Part shown: positions 25,451 to 34,131 of the stretch, in pieces
Layout: every line of letters begins with the position of its first letter
Position numbering within the stretch: the first letter of the stretch is position 1
Origin: UMGS1601 sp900553335
GTDB lineage: Bacteria; Bacillota; Clostridia; Oscillospirales; Ruminococcaceae
Direction of reading: 5' to 3'
Assembly (NCBI GenBank): GCA_937920725.1
Contig: CALEUW010000030.1
Span: 1 to 64,000, forward strand
Length of the DNA: 64,000 nt
Notes under the pieces: generated by a model
What the model was told of the DNA's origin: nothing
Database searches by the model: none
What the model saw: the letters and a program-made list of their open reading frames with translations, nothing else
Made by a program: the position numbers and the translations under genes

Positions 25451-25660
25451 TTTAAAATCCTTTCCTGCTGTTGTATTTAAGCCTTATTTTAAACATAGTA
25501 CGATACATCATTAATTATTCTATCATATGGTTGTGATTTTTTCAAGGCGTTTTTAATGTTTTGCGTTATTAAAATATGACTAAAATCGACTGTGATTTTT
25601 TTTAGATGAAAATTTGTGTTTTTGCACAAATATGAGCATTGGTGATTGTATAAAAGGCTG

Positions 25661-25716
25661 AAAATGATTGAAAATGACAGAAAATGATTGACAATGATTG
25701 TTTCGCATGATAGAAT
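25661..25716 (+). promoter_or_regulatory. fru operon promoter embedded in a 10-bp repeat array
   Basis: Four consecutive 10-mers (AAAATGATTG, AAAATGACAG, AAAATGATTG, ACAATGATTG; 25661-25700) and a further ATATGATTG at about 25714 surround TTGACA (25688-25693), 17 bp, TAGAAT (25711-25716). One-helical-turn spacing suggests cooperative binding by the DeoR-type regulator encoded just downstream. The remainder of the gap 25451-25755 holds no gene. Confidence 0.6.
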
Positions 25717-25755
25717 ATGATTGAAAATAAAAATATGATTATTGAAGGTGATAAA

Positions 25756-26508
25756 ATGCTGGCACAGGAGAGATACGGCAAAATATTGGAGATACTAAAA
25801 ACTAAAAGTCCCGTAACTGTTGTGGAGCTTACTCATATTTTGGGCACTAGCGAATCGACTATCAGACGAGATCTTATAAGTCTTGAGGAAATGGGAAAAC
25901 TAAAAAAGGTACATGGCGGAGCGATGGCTATAGAATCAGCTTTTAATATATTGGAAGATGATGTCATTACCAAAAGCAAAATGAATGTAGAAGAAAAAAA
26001 GGCTATAGGTGAATATGCTGCTGCACTTATAAAAAATGACGATTTTGTTTTTATTGATGCCGGTACAACTACGGAAGGTTTAATCGACTGCATTTCTCCT
26101 AATATCAGGGCAACCTTTGTAACAAACGGAATTGTTCACGCAAGAAAGCTTGTTCAAAAAGGACTTAAGGCATATGTTGTTGCAGGTCAGTTAAAGCTTG
26201 CGACCGAAGCCATTGTAGGTGCTGAGGGTGTTCTTAGCATGGAAAAATACAACTTTTCAAAGTGTTTTATGGGAACTAACGGAGTGTCGCTCAGAGAGGG
26301 GTATTCCACCCCGGATATGGAAGAGGCGCTTATCAAGCGGCAAGCAATTAACAGAAGTTATAAGAGGTATATTTTAGCGGATAATTCAAAATTTGGTAAG
26401 ATTCATCCTGTTACATTTGCCGCTATAAAAACCTCGTGTATTATTACCGACAGATGTGATGATGACAGATACAAGGAAGTAACCGAAGTAAGGGAGGTAA
26501 TGATCTGA
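25756..26508 (+). CDS. fruR: DeoR-family regulator of the fructose operon
   Basis: A 250-residue repressor with a DeoR helix-turn-helix (residues 5-57: RYGKILEILK, SESTIRRDLISLEEMGKLKKVHGG) and the sugar-phosphate-sensing domain (DAGTTTEGLI, FMGTNGVS, EALIKRQAI, ADNSKFGKI). By analogy with FruR it should bind fructose 1-phosphate and lift repression. ATG 25756 follows GAAGGTGAT; an in-frame ATG at 25717 overlaps the promoter and has no such site. Its TGA overlaps the fruK ATG by 1 bp. Confidence 0.9.
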   Translation: MLAQERYGKILEILKTKSPVTVVELTHILGTSESTIRRDLISLEEMGKLKKVHGGAMAIESAFNILEDDVITKSKMNVEEKKAIGEYAAALIKNDDFVFIDAGTTTEGLIDCISPNIRATFVTNGIVHARKLVQKGLKAYVVAGQLKLATEAIVGAEGVLSMEKYNFSKCFMGTNGVSLREGYSTPDMEEALIKRQAINRSYKRYILADNSKFGKIHPVTFAAIKTSCIITDRCDDDRYKEVTEVREVMI

Positions 26509-27413
26509 TGATTTATACTGTAAGCTTTAATCCTGCTTGGGATTATATGATGAGTGTAGACGATTTTGAAATTGGAAAAACAAACAGATCATCTTTTGAG
26601 AGTATAATGTTCGGCGGAAAGGGAATAAACGTTTCTGCGGTTTTAAAAGAGCTTGATATTACAAGCACAGCGCTTGGATTTGTCGCAGGATTTACTGGAG
26701 AAGCGCTTGAAAGTGAAATAAAATCAAAGGGAATAAAAACCGATTTTATTAAGCTTTCTCAAGGAATGACGCGAATAAATATAAAGCTTAAAACAGGCAA
26801 GGAAACCGAAATAAACGGAAGAGGTCCGAAAATTAATGAGGCGGCGATTGAACTTCTTTTTGAAAAGCTTGATACGCTTGGCGGTGGAGATATTCTTATC
26901 TTAGCGGGAAGCATACCGGCTGATATGCCGGACGACATTTACGAGAAGATTTTGGAAAGGCTTAAAGACAGAGAGATAACGTTTGTAGTTGACGCCACAA
27001 AGGATTTGCTTTTAAACGTATTAAAATATAATCCCTTTTTAATAAAGCCGAATATTCATGAGCTTGAAGAAATTTTTAAGACAGAGCTTAAAACAGATGA
27101 AGATATAACCGAAAAAGCAGAAATCCTTCAGAAAAAAGGCGCAAAAAATGTTTTGATATCGATGGGTGGGAACGGTGCGATTTTGGTTGATGAAAACGGA
27201 AGTATATACAAAATAGGCGTTGCAGAAGGTAAGGTAATTAATTCTGTCGGTGCAGGCGATTCAATGGTTGCAGGTTTTATGGCAGGATATGAAAAGTATC
27301 ATGATTACGCTTTGGCGCTAAAACTCGGAACAGCTGCCGGAAACGCTACCGCATTTTCCGAGGGACTTGCAAAAAAAGATATGATTGATACGGTGTTTAA
27401 AACTTTAAACTAG
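26508..27413 (+). CDS. fruK: 1-phosphofructokinase
   Basis: PfkB/ribokinase-family kinase converting fructose 1-phosphate to fructose 1,6-bisphosphate. The 301-residue protein shows FGGKGINVSAVL near the N-terminus and the catalytic NSVGAGDSMVAGF near the C-terminus. AGGGAGG lies at the fruR end and the start overlaps the fruR stop (TGATG), so it is translationally coupled within the fru operon. Confidence 0.92.
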   Translation: MIYTVSFNPAWDYMMSVDDFEIGKTNRSSFESIMFGGKGINVSAVLKELDITSTALGFVAGFTGEALESEIKSKGIKTDFIKLSQGMTRINIKLKTGKETEINGRGPKINEAAIELLFEKLDTLGGGDILILAGSIPADMPDDIYEKILERLKDREITFVVDATKDLLLNVLKYNPFLIKPNIHELEEIFKTELKTDEDITEKAEILQKKGAKNVLISMGGNGAILVDENGSIYKIGVAEGKVINSVGAGDSMVAGFMAGYEKYHDYALALKLGTAAGNATAFSEGLAKKDMIDTVFKTLN

Positions 27414-27424
27414 GAGGGAATCTT

Positions 27425-29353
27425 ATGAAAATCACTGATTTGCTTTCAAAAAAGGCGATCAAGCTCGGCGCTTCACCCAAAAATAAAAACGAAGCGATTG
27501 ACATCTTAGTATCTCTTCATGAAGCAGCCGGGAACATTAGCGACAAGGAAACCTACAAGAAAGGAATTTTAGTAAGAGAAGCGTCGGGATCTACCGCAGT
27601 AGGTGAGGGAATCGCAATTCCTCATGCCAAAAGTCCGGCGGTTATAAAGCCGTCCTTAGCAGCAATGACTGTGCCGGGCGGTGTCGATTACGATGCGCTT
27701 GATAAAAAACCGTCTGATCTGTTTTTTATGATAGCGGCACCCGAAAAAGGCGGAGATGTTCATCTTGAAATGCTTTCCCGTCTTACGGTAATGCTTATGG
27801 ACGCAAAGTTTAGAAACGCACTTTTATCTGCATCTAGCGAAGAGGAATTTTTAAAAATTATTGACGAAAAAGAAATTGAAAAATACGGCGGGCAAGAAGA
27901 TATAAAAGATATGTCGGGCGATAAGTTTATAGTTGCTGTAACTGCTTGTCCTACGGGAATCGCACATACCTTTATGGCGGCTGAGGCACTTGAACAGGCA
28001 GGAGAAAAGATAGGTGTAAGAATAAAAGTTGAAACAAACGGTTCAGGCGGAGCAAAAAACGTTATAACGGCTGATGAGATAGCGAAAGCCGACGGAGTAA
28101 TTATCGCCGCAGACAAAAACGTTGATATGCCGAGATTCAGCGGAAAAAGCGTTTTGATAACAAGGGTTTCCGATGGTATTCACAAGCCTGAGGAGCTTAT
28201 AAACAAAGTTTTATCGGGAAGCGTACCTGTATATAAAGCAAATTCGGAAGATGCAGCGGCTCTATCAACTGATGAAAAAGAAGGTATCGGAAGACAAATT
28301 TATAAGCACCTTATGAACGGAGTTTCAAATATGCTTCCGTTTGTTGTCGGAGGCGGAATCTTAATTGCGCTTGCATTTTTGATTGATACTATTGCAGGAA
28401 ACGCAGAAGCAGGAGGAGATTTTGGTACTGTAAGCAGTACAGCGGCATGGTTTAAGGGAATCGGCGGCTTTGCTTTTAACTTTATGCTCCCTGTTTTGGC
28501 CGGCTTTATTGCAAAGAGCATTGCAGATCGTCCGGGAATGATGATAGGCTTTGTTGGAGGCTGGATTGCGTCACAGGGCGCAACTTGGAATTTCCATGAT
28601 ATGGATTCATGGGTAAGTGCAGGATTTTTAGGAGCATTGATTGCAGGTTTTGCAGGAGGTTATTTAACGCTCGGACTTGAGAAGCTTGCAGATGCGGTGC
28701 TTCCTAAATCATTAAACGGAATCAAGCCTGTTTTGGTGTATCCGCTTATAGGACTGCTCTTGATAGCGATTATAATGTGTACTATTAACCCTGCGGTTGG
28801 CTGGATTAACGAGGGACTCAACAGCTTCTTAAACAGCATAGGAACAGGTTCTAAGATATTCCTCGGATGTGTACTCGGCGGTATGATGTCGATAGACATG
28901 GGCGGACCTTTTAACAAGGCGGCTTATACCTTTGCAACGGTCGGTCTTGCGGCACAGACTGATGCCAGCTTTGAGATCATGGCAGCAGTTATGATAGGAG
29001 GAATGGTTCCGCCGATTGCTTGTGCAATAGGAACGACATTCTTTAAGAAAAAATATACAGAGGGCGAGAGAAAATCTACGGTTGTCAATTATATTCTGGG
29101 GCTTTGTTTTATCTCAGAAGGAGCTATTCCGTTTGCCGCTGCAGATCCGATAAGAGTAATTCCTTCCTGTATTGTAGGCTCAGCAATAGCAGGAGGAATG
29201 TCAATGGGATTTGGCTGTATGCTTAGAGCGCCGCACGGAGGATTGTTCGTATTGCCGGTTATCGAAAACGCACTGGGATATTTTGCGGCATTGGTAGTAG
29301 GTTCTATAGTTGCCGGTGTTATGATGTCGCTTCTTAAGGCAAAAAAATCTTAG
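27425..29353 (+). CDS. fruA: PTS fructose transporter subunit IIABC
   Basis: Membrane permease that imports fructose as fructose 1-phosphate. The 642-residue polypeptide carries EIIA (about 1-150, phospho-His67 in AIPHAKS), EIIB (about 165-265, phospho-Cys175 in TACPTGIAHT) and EIIC (about 290-640, multiple membrane segments, GGPFNKAAY). AGGAGGGA precedes the ATG 11 bp after fruK. Confidence 0.95.
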   Translation: MKITDLLSKKAIKLGASPKNKNEAIDILVSLHEAAGNISDKETYKKGILVREASGSTAVGEGIAIPHAKSPAVIKPSLAAMTVPGGVDYDALDKKPSDLFFMIAAPEKGGDVHLEMLSRLTVMLMDAKFRNALLSASSEEEFLKIIDEKEIEKYGGQEDIKDMSGDKFIVAVTACPTGIAHTFMAAEALEQAGEKIGVRIKVETNGSGGAKNVITADEIAKADGVIIAADKNVDMPRFSGKSVLITRVSDGIHKPEELINKVLSGSVPVYKANSEDAAALSTDEKEGIGRQIYKHLMNGVSNMLPFVVGGGILIALAFLIDTIAGNAEAGGDFGTVSSTAAWFKGIGGFAFNFMLPVLAGFIAKSIADRPGMMIGFVGGWIASQGATWNFHDMDSWVSAGFLGALIAGFAGGYLTLGLEKLADAVLPKSLNGIKPVLVYPLIGLLLIAIIMCTINPAVGWINEGLNSFLNSIGTGSKIFLGCVLGGMMSIDMGGPFNKAAYTFATVGLAAQTDASFEIMAAVMIGGMVPPIACAIGTTFFKKKYTEGERKSTVVNYILGLCFISEGAIPFAAADPIRVIPSCIVGSAIAGGMSMGFGCMLRAPHGGLFVLPVIENALGYFAALVVGSIVAGVMMSLLKAKKS

Positions 29354-29446
29354 CAGTAAATAATAGTATTTAAAATTAAAAACTCAGAAGGCGCCGGTAA
29401 TATTTCGGCGCTTTCAGAAATATTACTTTAACGGGAGTTGTTGATA

Positions 29447-29710
29447 ATGATTAAAAAGACATATAAAATCGTAAACGAGCAGGGACTTCATATGCGCCCT
29501 GCGGGAATTGTTGCAGGAGAGCTTGGAAAATTTCAAAGCGAAGTAATTATAAACTTTAATGGAAATGAAGTAAATGCAAAAAGCATTATGAATCTTATGG
29601 CTGCGTGTATAAAATGCGGTTCAGAAATAGAGATCACATTTAATGGTGAGGACGAAGAAAAAGCTTGTGAAAAGTTTGAGGAGCTTTATTCCAATAATTT
29701 CGGCGACTAA
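29447..29710 (+). CDS. ptsH: Phosphocarrier protein HPr
   Basis: Carries the phosphoryl group from Enzyme I to EIIA. The 87-residue protein has the active His15 (GLHMRPAG, with Met where Ala is usual after His) and Ser46 in AKSIMNL, the site used by HPr kinase in low-GC Gram-positives. ATG 29447 is chosen over a TTG at 29438 because ACGGGAG lies at the right distance. It lies inside the fru operon, upstream of ptsI. Confidence 0.93.
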   Translation: MIKKTYKIVNEQGLHMRPAGIVAGELGKFQSEVIINFNGNEVNAKSIMNLMAACIKCGSEIEITFNGEDEEKACEKFEELYSNNFGD

Positions 29711-29747
29711 AATTACTTTTACCGATATGCGAATGGAGGGACAGCTC

Positions 29748-31460
29748 ATGAAAAAATTTAACGGAATCGGAGCATCCGATGGAATTGCTGTAGGAAATGC
29801 TGTTATAATTAAAGAAGCAGACATTTTCTATGAGAAAAAGGAAATTGATAATCCAAAGGCTGAAATAAAAAGGCTGGAGATTGCATTTGACCGATTTAAG
29901 GAAAAGACTGAAAAGATGGCTTTAAATATGAAAGAAAGAGTCGGCGAAAAGGAAGCTGAGATCTTAAACGGACATATTGCAATAGCTTTCGACCCTGCGC
30001 TTTCATCTGAGATTAACAAGCTCATAAACGAAGGAAAATGTGCCGAAGAAGCTTTAGAATCTGTTTGCGACCAGTTTATAGCGATGTTTTCTTCTATCCC
30101 CGATGAAATGATGCGTCAAAGGGCAACAGACATAACAGATGTAAAGACGAGAATTTTGCAGATACTTACAAATAATGAGCCGACAGATATTTCCGGTCTT
30201 CCCGAAAATACTATTTTAGTTGCAGATGAGCTTACTCCGTCAATGACGGCAGGAATAGATAAAAATAATGTTTTGGGAATACTGACACGAACCGGAGGTA
30301 AAACCTCTCATTCTGCAATTTTAGCAAGAGCGCTTGAAATACCTGCGGTGCTTTCGGCTTTGGATGCTATCGACAACATTTTTGACGGGGATACAGTAGT
30401 TATTGACGGAGAAAAGGGAGAAGTATTTATAAATCCTGATGAGAAATTTGTAACGGAATATAAAAAACTCAGAGATGATTTCCTTGAAGCTAAAAAAGAG
30501 CTTTCAAAATATGTCGGCAAGAAAACTGAAACTTCTGACGGAGAAAGCGTTATGCTTTTCGGAAATATTGGAAATCCTGAGGAGGCAAAGGCAGTAAAGA
30601 CATTCGACGGTGAGGGCATAGGACTTTTCAGAACGGAATTTTTATTTATGAAAGGCACATCTGCACCTACTGAAGAGGAACAGTTTGAAGCATATAAATC
30701 TGCTGTTTTGTCACTTGACGGAAGAAGCGTTATTATAAGAACGCTTGATGTAGGAGGAGATAAAGAGATCCCTTATTTAGGGCTTGAAAAGGAAGAAAAT
30801 CCGTTTTTGGGATATCGTGCCGTTAGATTTTGTCTTGACAGAGATGATATTTACGACACACAGCTCAGAGCTTTGCTTCGTGCGTCAGCTTACGGGGATA
30901 TAAAGATCATGATACCGCTTGTTACCTGTGTTGACGAGCTTTTGGCGGTAAAGGATAAGATAAATAAACTTAAAGCCGAACTTGACAAAAAGAGCATAGC
31001 GTATAATAAGGATATCGAGATAGGAGTCATGATAGAAACTCCTGCGGCATGTGTTTCAGCAGATATATTAGCTAAGGAAGCCGACTTCTTCAGCATTGGC
31101 ACGAATGATTTAACACAGTATACAATGGCGGTAGACAGAGGGAATTCAAAGGTAGCTTATCTTTACTCTGAATACAATATTGCTGTTTTAAGATCAATAA
31201 AGAGAATTATAGAGTGTGCAAAGAATGAAGGAATCGTCTGCGGAATGTGCGGAGAAGCAGCAGCTGATCCTAATTTGATCCCGCTGTTGATTTCCTTCGG
31301 GCTTCAGGAGTTTTCAGTGAGCGCAACAAGTATTTTAAAAACAAGAAGGATAATTTCTCTATGGTCAAAGGCAGATGCAGACGAGCTTGCTAAAAAGGCA
31401 ATGAGCCTAACAAAAGAAAGCGAGATAGCGACGCTTCTTAAAGAAAATGCCAGAAAATAA
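29748..31460 (+). CDS. ptsI: PTS Enzyme I (phosphoenolpyruvate-protein phosphotransferase)
   Basis: Transfers phosphate from PEP to HPr. The 571-residue product matches the family: N-terminal HPr-binding helices, phospho-His188 in GGKTSHSAILAR, and a C-terminal PEP-binding barrel (GTNDLTQYTMA and the active Cys in GMCGEAA). The ATG at 29748 follows GGAGGG; an upstream in-frame extension into ptsH should be ignored. Last gene of the operon, closed by a terminator. Confidence 0.95.
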   Translation: MKKFNGIGASDGIAVGNAVIIKEADIFYEKKEIDNPKAEIKRLEIAFDRFKEKTEKMALNMKERVGEKEAEILNGHIAIAFDPALSSEINKLINEGKCAEEALESVCDQFIAMFSSIPDEMMRQRATDITDVKTRILQILTNNEPTDISGLPENTILVADELTPSMTAGIDKNNVLGILTRTGGKTSHSAILARALEIPAVLSALDAIDNIFDGDTVVIDGEKGEVFINPDEKFVTEYKKLRDDFLEAKKELSKYVGKKTETSDGESVMLFGNIGNPEEAKAVKTFDGEGIGLFRTEFLFMKGTSAPTEEEQFEAYKSAVLSLDGRSVIIRTLDVGGDKEIPYLGLEKEENPFLGYRAVRFCLDRDDIYDTQLRALLRASAYGDIKIMIPLVTCVDELLAVKDKINKLKAELDKKSIAYNKDIEIGVMIETPAACVSADILAKEADFFSIGTNDLTQYTMAVDRGNSKVAYLYSEYNIAVLRSIKRIIECAKNEGIVCGMCGEAAADPNLIPLLISFGLQEFSVSATSILKTRRIISLWSKADADELAKKAMSLTKESEIATLLKENARK

Positions 31461-31465
31461 AGTGA

Positions 31466-31496
31466 AAAAGCTGTCCGCTTAGGACAGCTTTTATTT
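31466..31496 (+). terminator. Terminator of the fru-pts operon
   Basis: AAAAGCTGTCC (31466-31476) pairs with GGACAGCTTTT (31482-31492), six bases after the ptsI stop. Confidence 0.9.
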
Positions 31497-31568
31497 ACAT
31501 ATAGTATTTTTTGTGATATACTGTTATTGTACAATGAGTTTTTAATAACGCAATAATCGGAGGGGCAA

Positions 31569-32153
31569 ATGCAGATTAAAAAACATTTCTTAACTATAAC
31601 AAAGCACCGTCACGAGGTTATAAAAAACTGCTTTAAAGCAGGTATTCCGATAAGAGGCTTGCTTCATGATTTGTCGAAATATACGCCGTCCGAATTTATC
31701 GTCGGAGCAAAGTATTTTCAGGGAACAAGAAGTCCGAACGAGGGTGAGCGTGAGGCTTATGGATATTCAAAGGCGTGGATTCATCATAAAGGAGTGAACA
31801 AGCATCACTTCGAGCATTGGACGGACTACAACCCAAAAACGAGAAAACTTGAGGGAGTGCCGATGCCGACAAAATATGTGATTGAGATGTTCTGCGACAG
31901 AGTTGCGGCAAGTAAGATATATAATAAGGACAGCTATACCAACTCCAAGCCTTACGAGTATTTTGATAAAGGGCGGGCGACAAGGCTTATTAACAAAAGA
32001 ACAAGCGATATGATAGAATATCTTCTTTTAATGCTTTGGGAAAAGGGTGAGAAATTTACTTTTTCTTACATAAGGAGTCTTGATAAAAGTTTACCGCCGG
32101 AGAGTTTTGAATATATGTCAGATTTAGTTGACAATGTTCATTCAAAGTGTTAG
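31569..32153 (+). CDS. DUF5662-type protein, HD-like histidine motifs
   Basis: A 194-residue protein I recognise as a conserved, uncharacterised Firmicutes family resembling DUF5662. It has a histidine/aspartate set reminiscent of metal-dependent phosphohydrolases (LLHDLSKYTPSEF; HHKGVNKHHFEHW), but the biochemical role is unknown. CGGAGGGG precedes the ATG. It lies between the fru-pts terminator and the hydrogenase maturation leader; a hairpin at 32206-32250 probably ends it. Confidence 0.7.
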   Translation: MQIKKHFLTITKHRHEVIKNCFKAGIPIRGLLHDLSKYTPSEFIVGAKYFQGTRSPNEGEREAYGYSKAWIHHKGVNKHHFEHWTDYNPKTRKLEGVPMPTKYVIEMFCDRVAASKIYNKDSYTNSKPYEYFDKGRATRLINKRTSDMIEYLLLMLWEKGEKFTFSYIRSLDKSLPPESFEYMSDLVDNVHSKC

Positions 32154-32205
32154 AATAAATATGTGAACAGAAGAATTAGTTTTGACTGTGAGCATACTGA
32201 AAAAT

Positions 32206-32250
32206 AAACTTTGCTTGCGTAGGTGATTTAGTGACAAGCAAAGTTTTTAT
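32206..32250 (+). terminator. Terminator hairpin after the DUF5662 gene
   Basis: AAACTTTGCTTG (32206-32217) pairs perfectly with CAAGCAAAGTTT (32235-32246), followed by TTTAT. A TTGACT-17-TAAACT promoter-like pair (32182-32210) overlaps its left side. Confidence 0.7.
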
Positions 32251-32290
32251 CAAATACTAGTTTAAATATTAATTAGAATTTGCTGATAAG

Positions 32291-32400
32291 AAGGGATTTC
32301 CGACTTAAAGGGGATTGATAAAGACGCATGACGATCTTGTTTGATGCGTTTGTTTGTGTACAAAAATCCCCTTAAGTTTTAAGCGGGATTTTATTTTTTG
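32291..32400 (+). promoter_or_regulatory. Attenuator-like RNA leader of the H-cluster maturation operon
   Basis: Two mutually exclusive structures can be drawn. Terminator: AATCCCCTTAA (32365-32375) pairs with TTAAGCGGGATT (about 32379-32390, one bulged C), followed by TTATTTTTT just before the ribosome binding site. Antiterminator: ACTTAAAGGGGATT (32303-32316) pairs with AATCCCCTTAAGT (32365-32377), enclosing a small GACGCAT/ATGCGTT hairpin. The shared middle strand is the hallmark of transcription attenuation. The effector is unknown. Confidence 0.6.
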
Positions 32401-32412
32401 GGGAGGGAACTT

Positions 32413-32658
32413 ATGGAAACCAGAGTAGCTGTAATAGCAGTAATCGTCGAGGACTTATCACAGATAGATAAACTTAATATGCTTTTGCACGATTACGGCA
32501 AATACATAATAGGAAGAATGGGAATACCGTATCACCCAAAGAATATAAACGTTATTTCCGTTGTAATTGATGCTACAACAGATATAATAGGTGCACTTTC
32601 GGGAAAACTCGGAATGCTCAGCGGAGTCAGCGCTAAAACTGTTTATTCAAAGCTTTAA
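32413..32658 (+). CDS. TM1266-type iron-only hydrogenase system putative regulator
   Basis: An 81-residue ACT-like protein (TRVAVIAVIVEDLSQIDKLNMLLHDYG...IGRMGIPY) of the family linked with [FeFe] hydrogenase maturation genes; it is thought to regulate or assist H-cluster assembly, but its mechanism is not established. The ATG at 32413 follows GGGGAGGGA. It leads a tight operon with hydG (29 bp) and hydF. Confidence 0.85.
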   Translation: METRVAVIAVIVEDLSQIDKLNMLLHDYGKYIIGRMGIPYHPKNINVISVVIDATTDIIGALSGKLGMLSGVSAKTVYSKL

Positions 32659-32687
32659 AAGGCATTTAAAAAAGAGGAGAGAAAAAT

Positions 32688-34109
32688 ATGAAGTATGATC
32701 CAAAATCGCTTAAAGCGGAGGAATTCATCAACCATGAGGAAATTTTAAATACGATCGAGTATGCAAAAGCACATAAGGATGATTATGAGCTTTGCATGTC
32801 ATTGGCTAAAAGAACAGAGGATTGCAAAGGCTTAACACACAGGGAAGCGGCTGTTTTGCTTGAATGTGAAATACCCGAGGTAGTGGATCAGATTAAAAAA
32901 AGTGCTATTGCTATAAAGGAACGTCTTTACGGGGATAGGATAGTAATGTTTGCGCCACTCTATCTTTCAAACTACTGTGTAAACGGCTGTACATACTGTC
33001 CGTATCATCACTGCAACAAGCATATAGCAAGAAAAAAGCTTACCCAGGAGGAAATAAAAGCTGAGGTTATCGCTTTGCAGGATATGGGGCATAAGCGCCT
33101 TGCCATTGAATCAGGAGAAGATCCTGTGAATAATCCGATAGAGTATATTTTGGAAAGCATCAAAACAATATACAGCATTAAGCATAAAAATGGAGCAATA
33201 AGACGTGTAAACGTAAATATTGCGGCAACAACCGTTGAAAACTACAAAAAGCTCAAGGACGCAGGAATAGGAACATATATCCTTTTCCAGGAAACCTATC
33301 ATAAGGAGGACTACGAGAAGCTTCATCCTACAGGACCTAAGCATAATTATGCATATCATACTGAAGCTATGGACAGAGCTATGGAGGGTGGAATTGATGA
33401 TGTCGGAATCGGAGTTCTATTCGGACTTGAAAGATACCGATATGATTTTATCGGACTTTTGATGCACGCAGAACACCTTGAAGCGGCACACGGAGTCGGA
33501 CCGCACACAATATCCGTTCCGAGAATCTGTCCTGCGGACGATATTAAAAAAGAGGATTTTGAAAACGCTATAAGTGATGATGTATTTGAAAAAATCGTTG
33601 CGGTAATAAGAATTGCTGTTCCGTATACAGGTATGATAATATCAACAAGAGAGTCCCAAAAGACAAGAGAAAAGGTTCTTAAAATCGGTATTTCTCAGAT
33701 CTCGGGCGGTTCAAGAACAAGTGTCGGCGGATATGTTGAAGAAGAGAAGGAAGAGGAAAACTCGGCCCAGTTTGACGTATCGGACAGAAGAACGCTTGAC
33801 GAAGTTGTAAATTGGCTTGTCAGACTGGGGTATATTCCGAGCTTCTGTACGGCGTGTTACAGAGAGGGAAGAACAGGTGACAGATTCATGTCACTTTGTA
33901 AAAGCGGACAGATCGCAAATTGCTGTCAGCCGAACGCTCTTATGACCTTAAAAGAATATCTTATGGATTATGCAAGTGATGATACAAGAAAGGTCGGCGA
34001 AGCGTTAATCAGCGAGCAGCTTTCAAAAATACCGAACCCTAAAACAAGAGAAATAGCAAGAGCGAATATTGAAAAGATCCAATCAGGAGAACGTGATTTC
34101 AGATTTTAA
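32688..34109 (+). CDS. hydG: [FeFe] hydrogenase H-cluster radical SAM maturase HydG
   Basis: Cleaves tyrosine to supply the CO and CN ligands of the H-cluster. The 473-residue protein has the radical SAM Cys triad C97-x3-C101-x2-C104 (YCVNGCTYCPYHHC) and the C-terminal auxiliary-cluster motif CTACYREGRTGDRF...CQPNA that distinguishes HydG from ThiH. AAGAGGAGAG precedes the ATG. HydF follows 22 bp later; hydE is not in the window. Confidence 0.95.
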   Translation: MKYDPKSLKAEEFINHEEILNTIEYAKAHKDDYELCMSLAKRTEDCKGLTHREAAVLLECEIPEVVDQIKKSAIAIKERLYGDRIVMFAPLYLSNYCVNGCTYCPYHHCNKHIARKKLTQEEIKAEVIALQDMGHKRLAIESGEDPVNNPIEYILESIKTIYSIKHKNGAIRRVNVNIAATTVENYKKLKDAGIGTYILFQETYHKEDYEKLHPTGPKHNYAYHTEAMDRAMEGGIDDVGIGVLFGLERYRYDFIGLLMHAEHLEAAHGVGPHTISVPRICPADDIKKEDFENAISDDVFEKIVAVIRIAVPYTGMIISTRESQKTREKVLKIGISQISGGSRTSVGGYVEEEKEEENSAQFDVSDRRTLDEVVNWLVRLGYIPSFCTACYREGRTGDRFMSLCKSGQIANCCQPNALMTLKEYLMDYASDDTRKVGEALISEQLSKIPNPKTREIARANIEKIQSGERDFRF

Positions 34110-34131
34110 TTTCTAATTGGAGGTATGTGTA

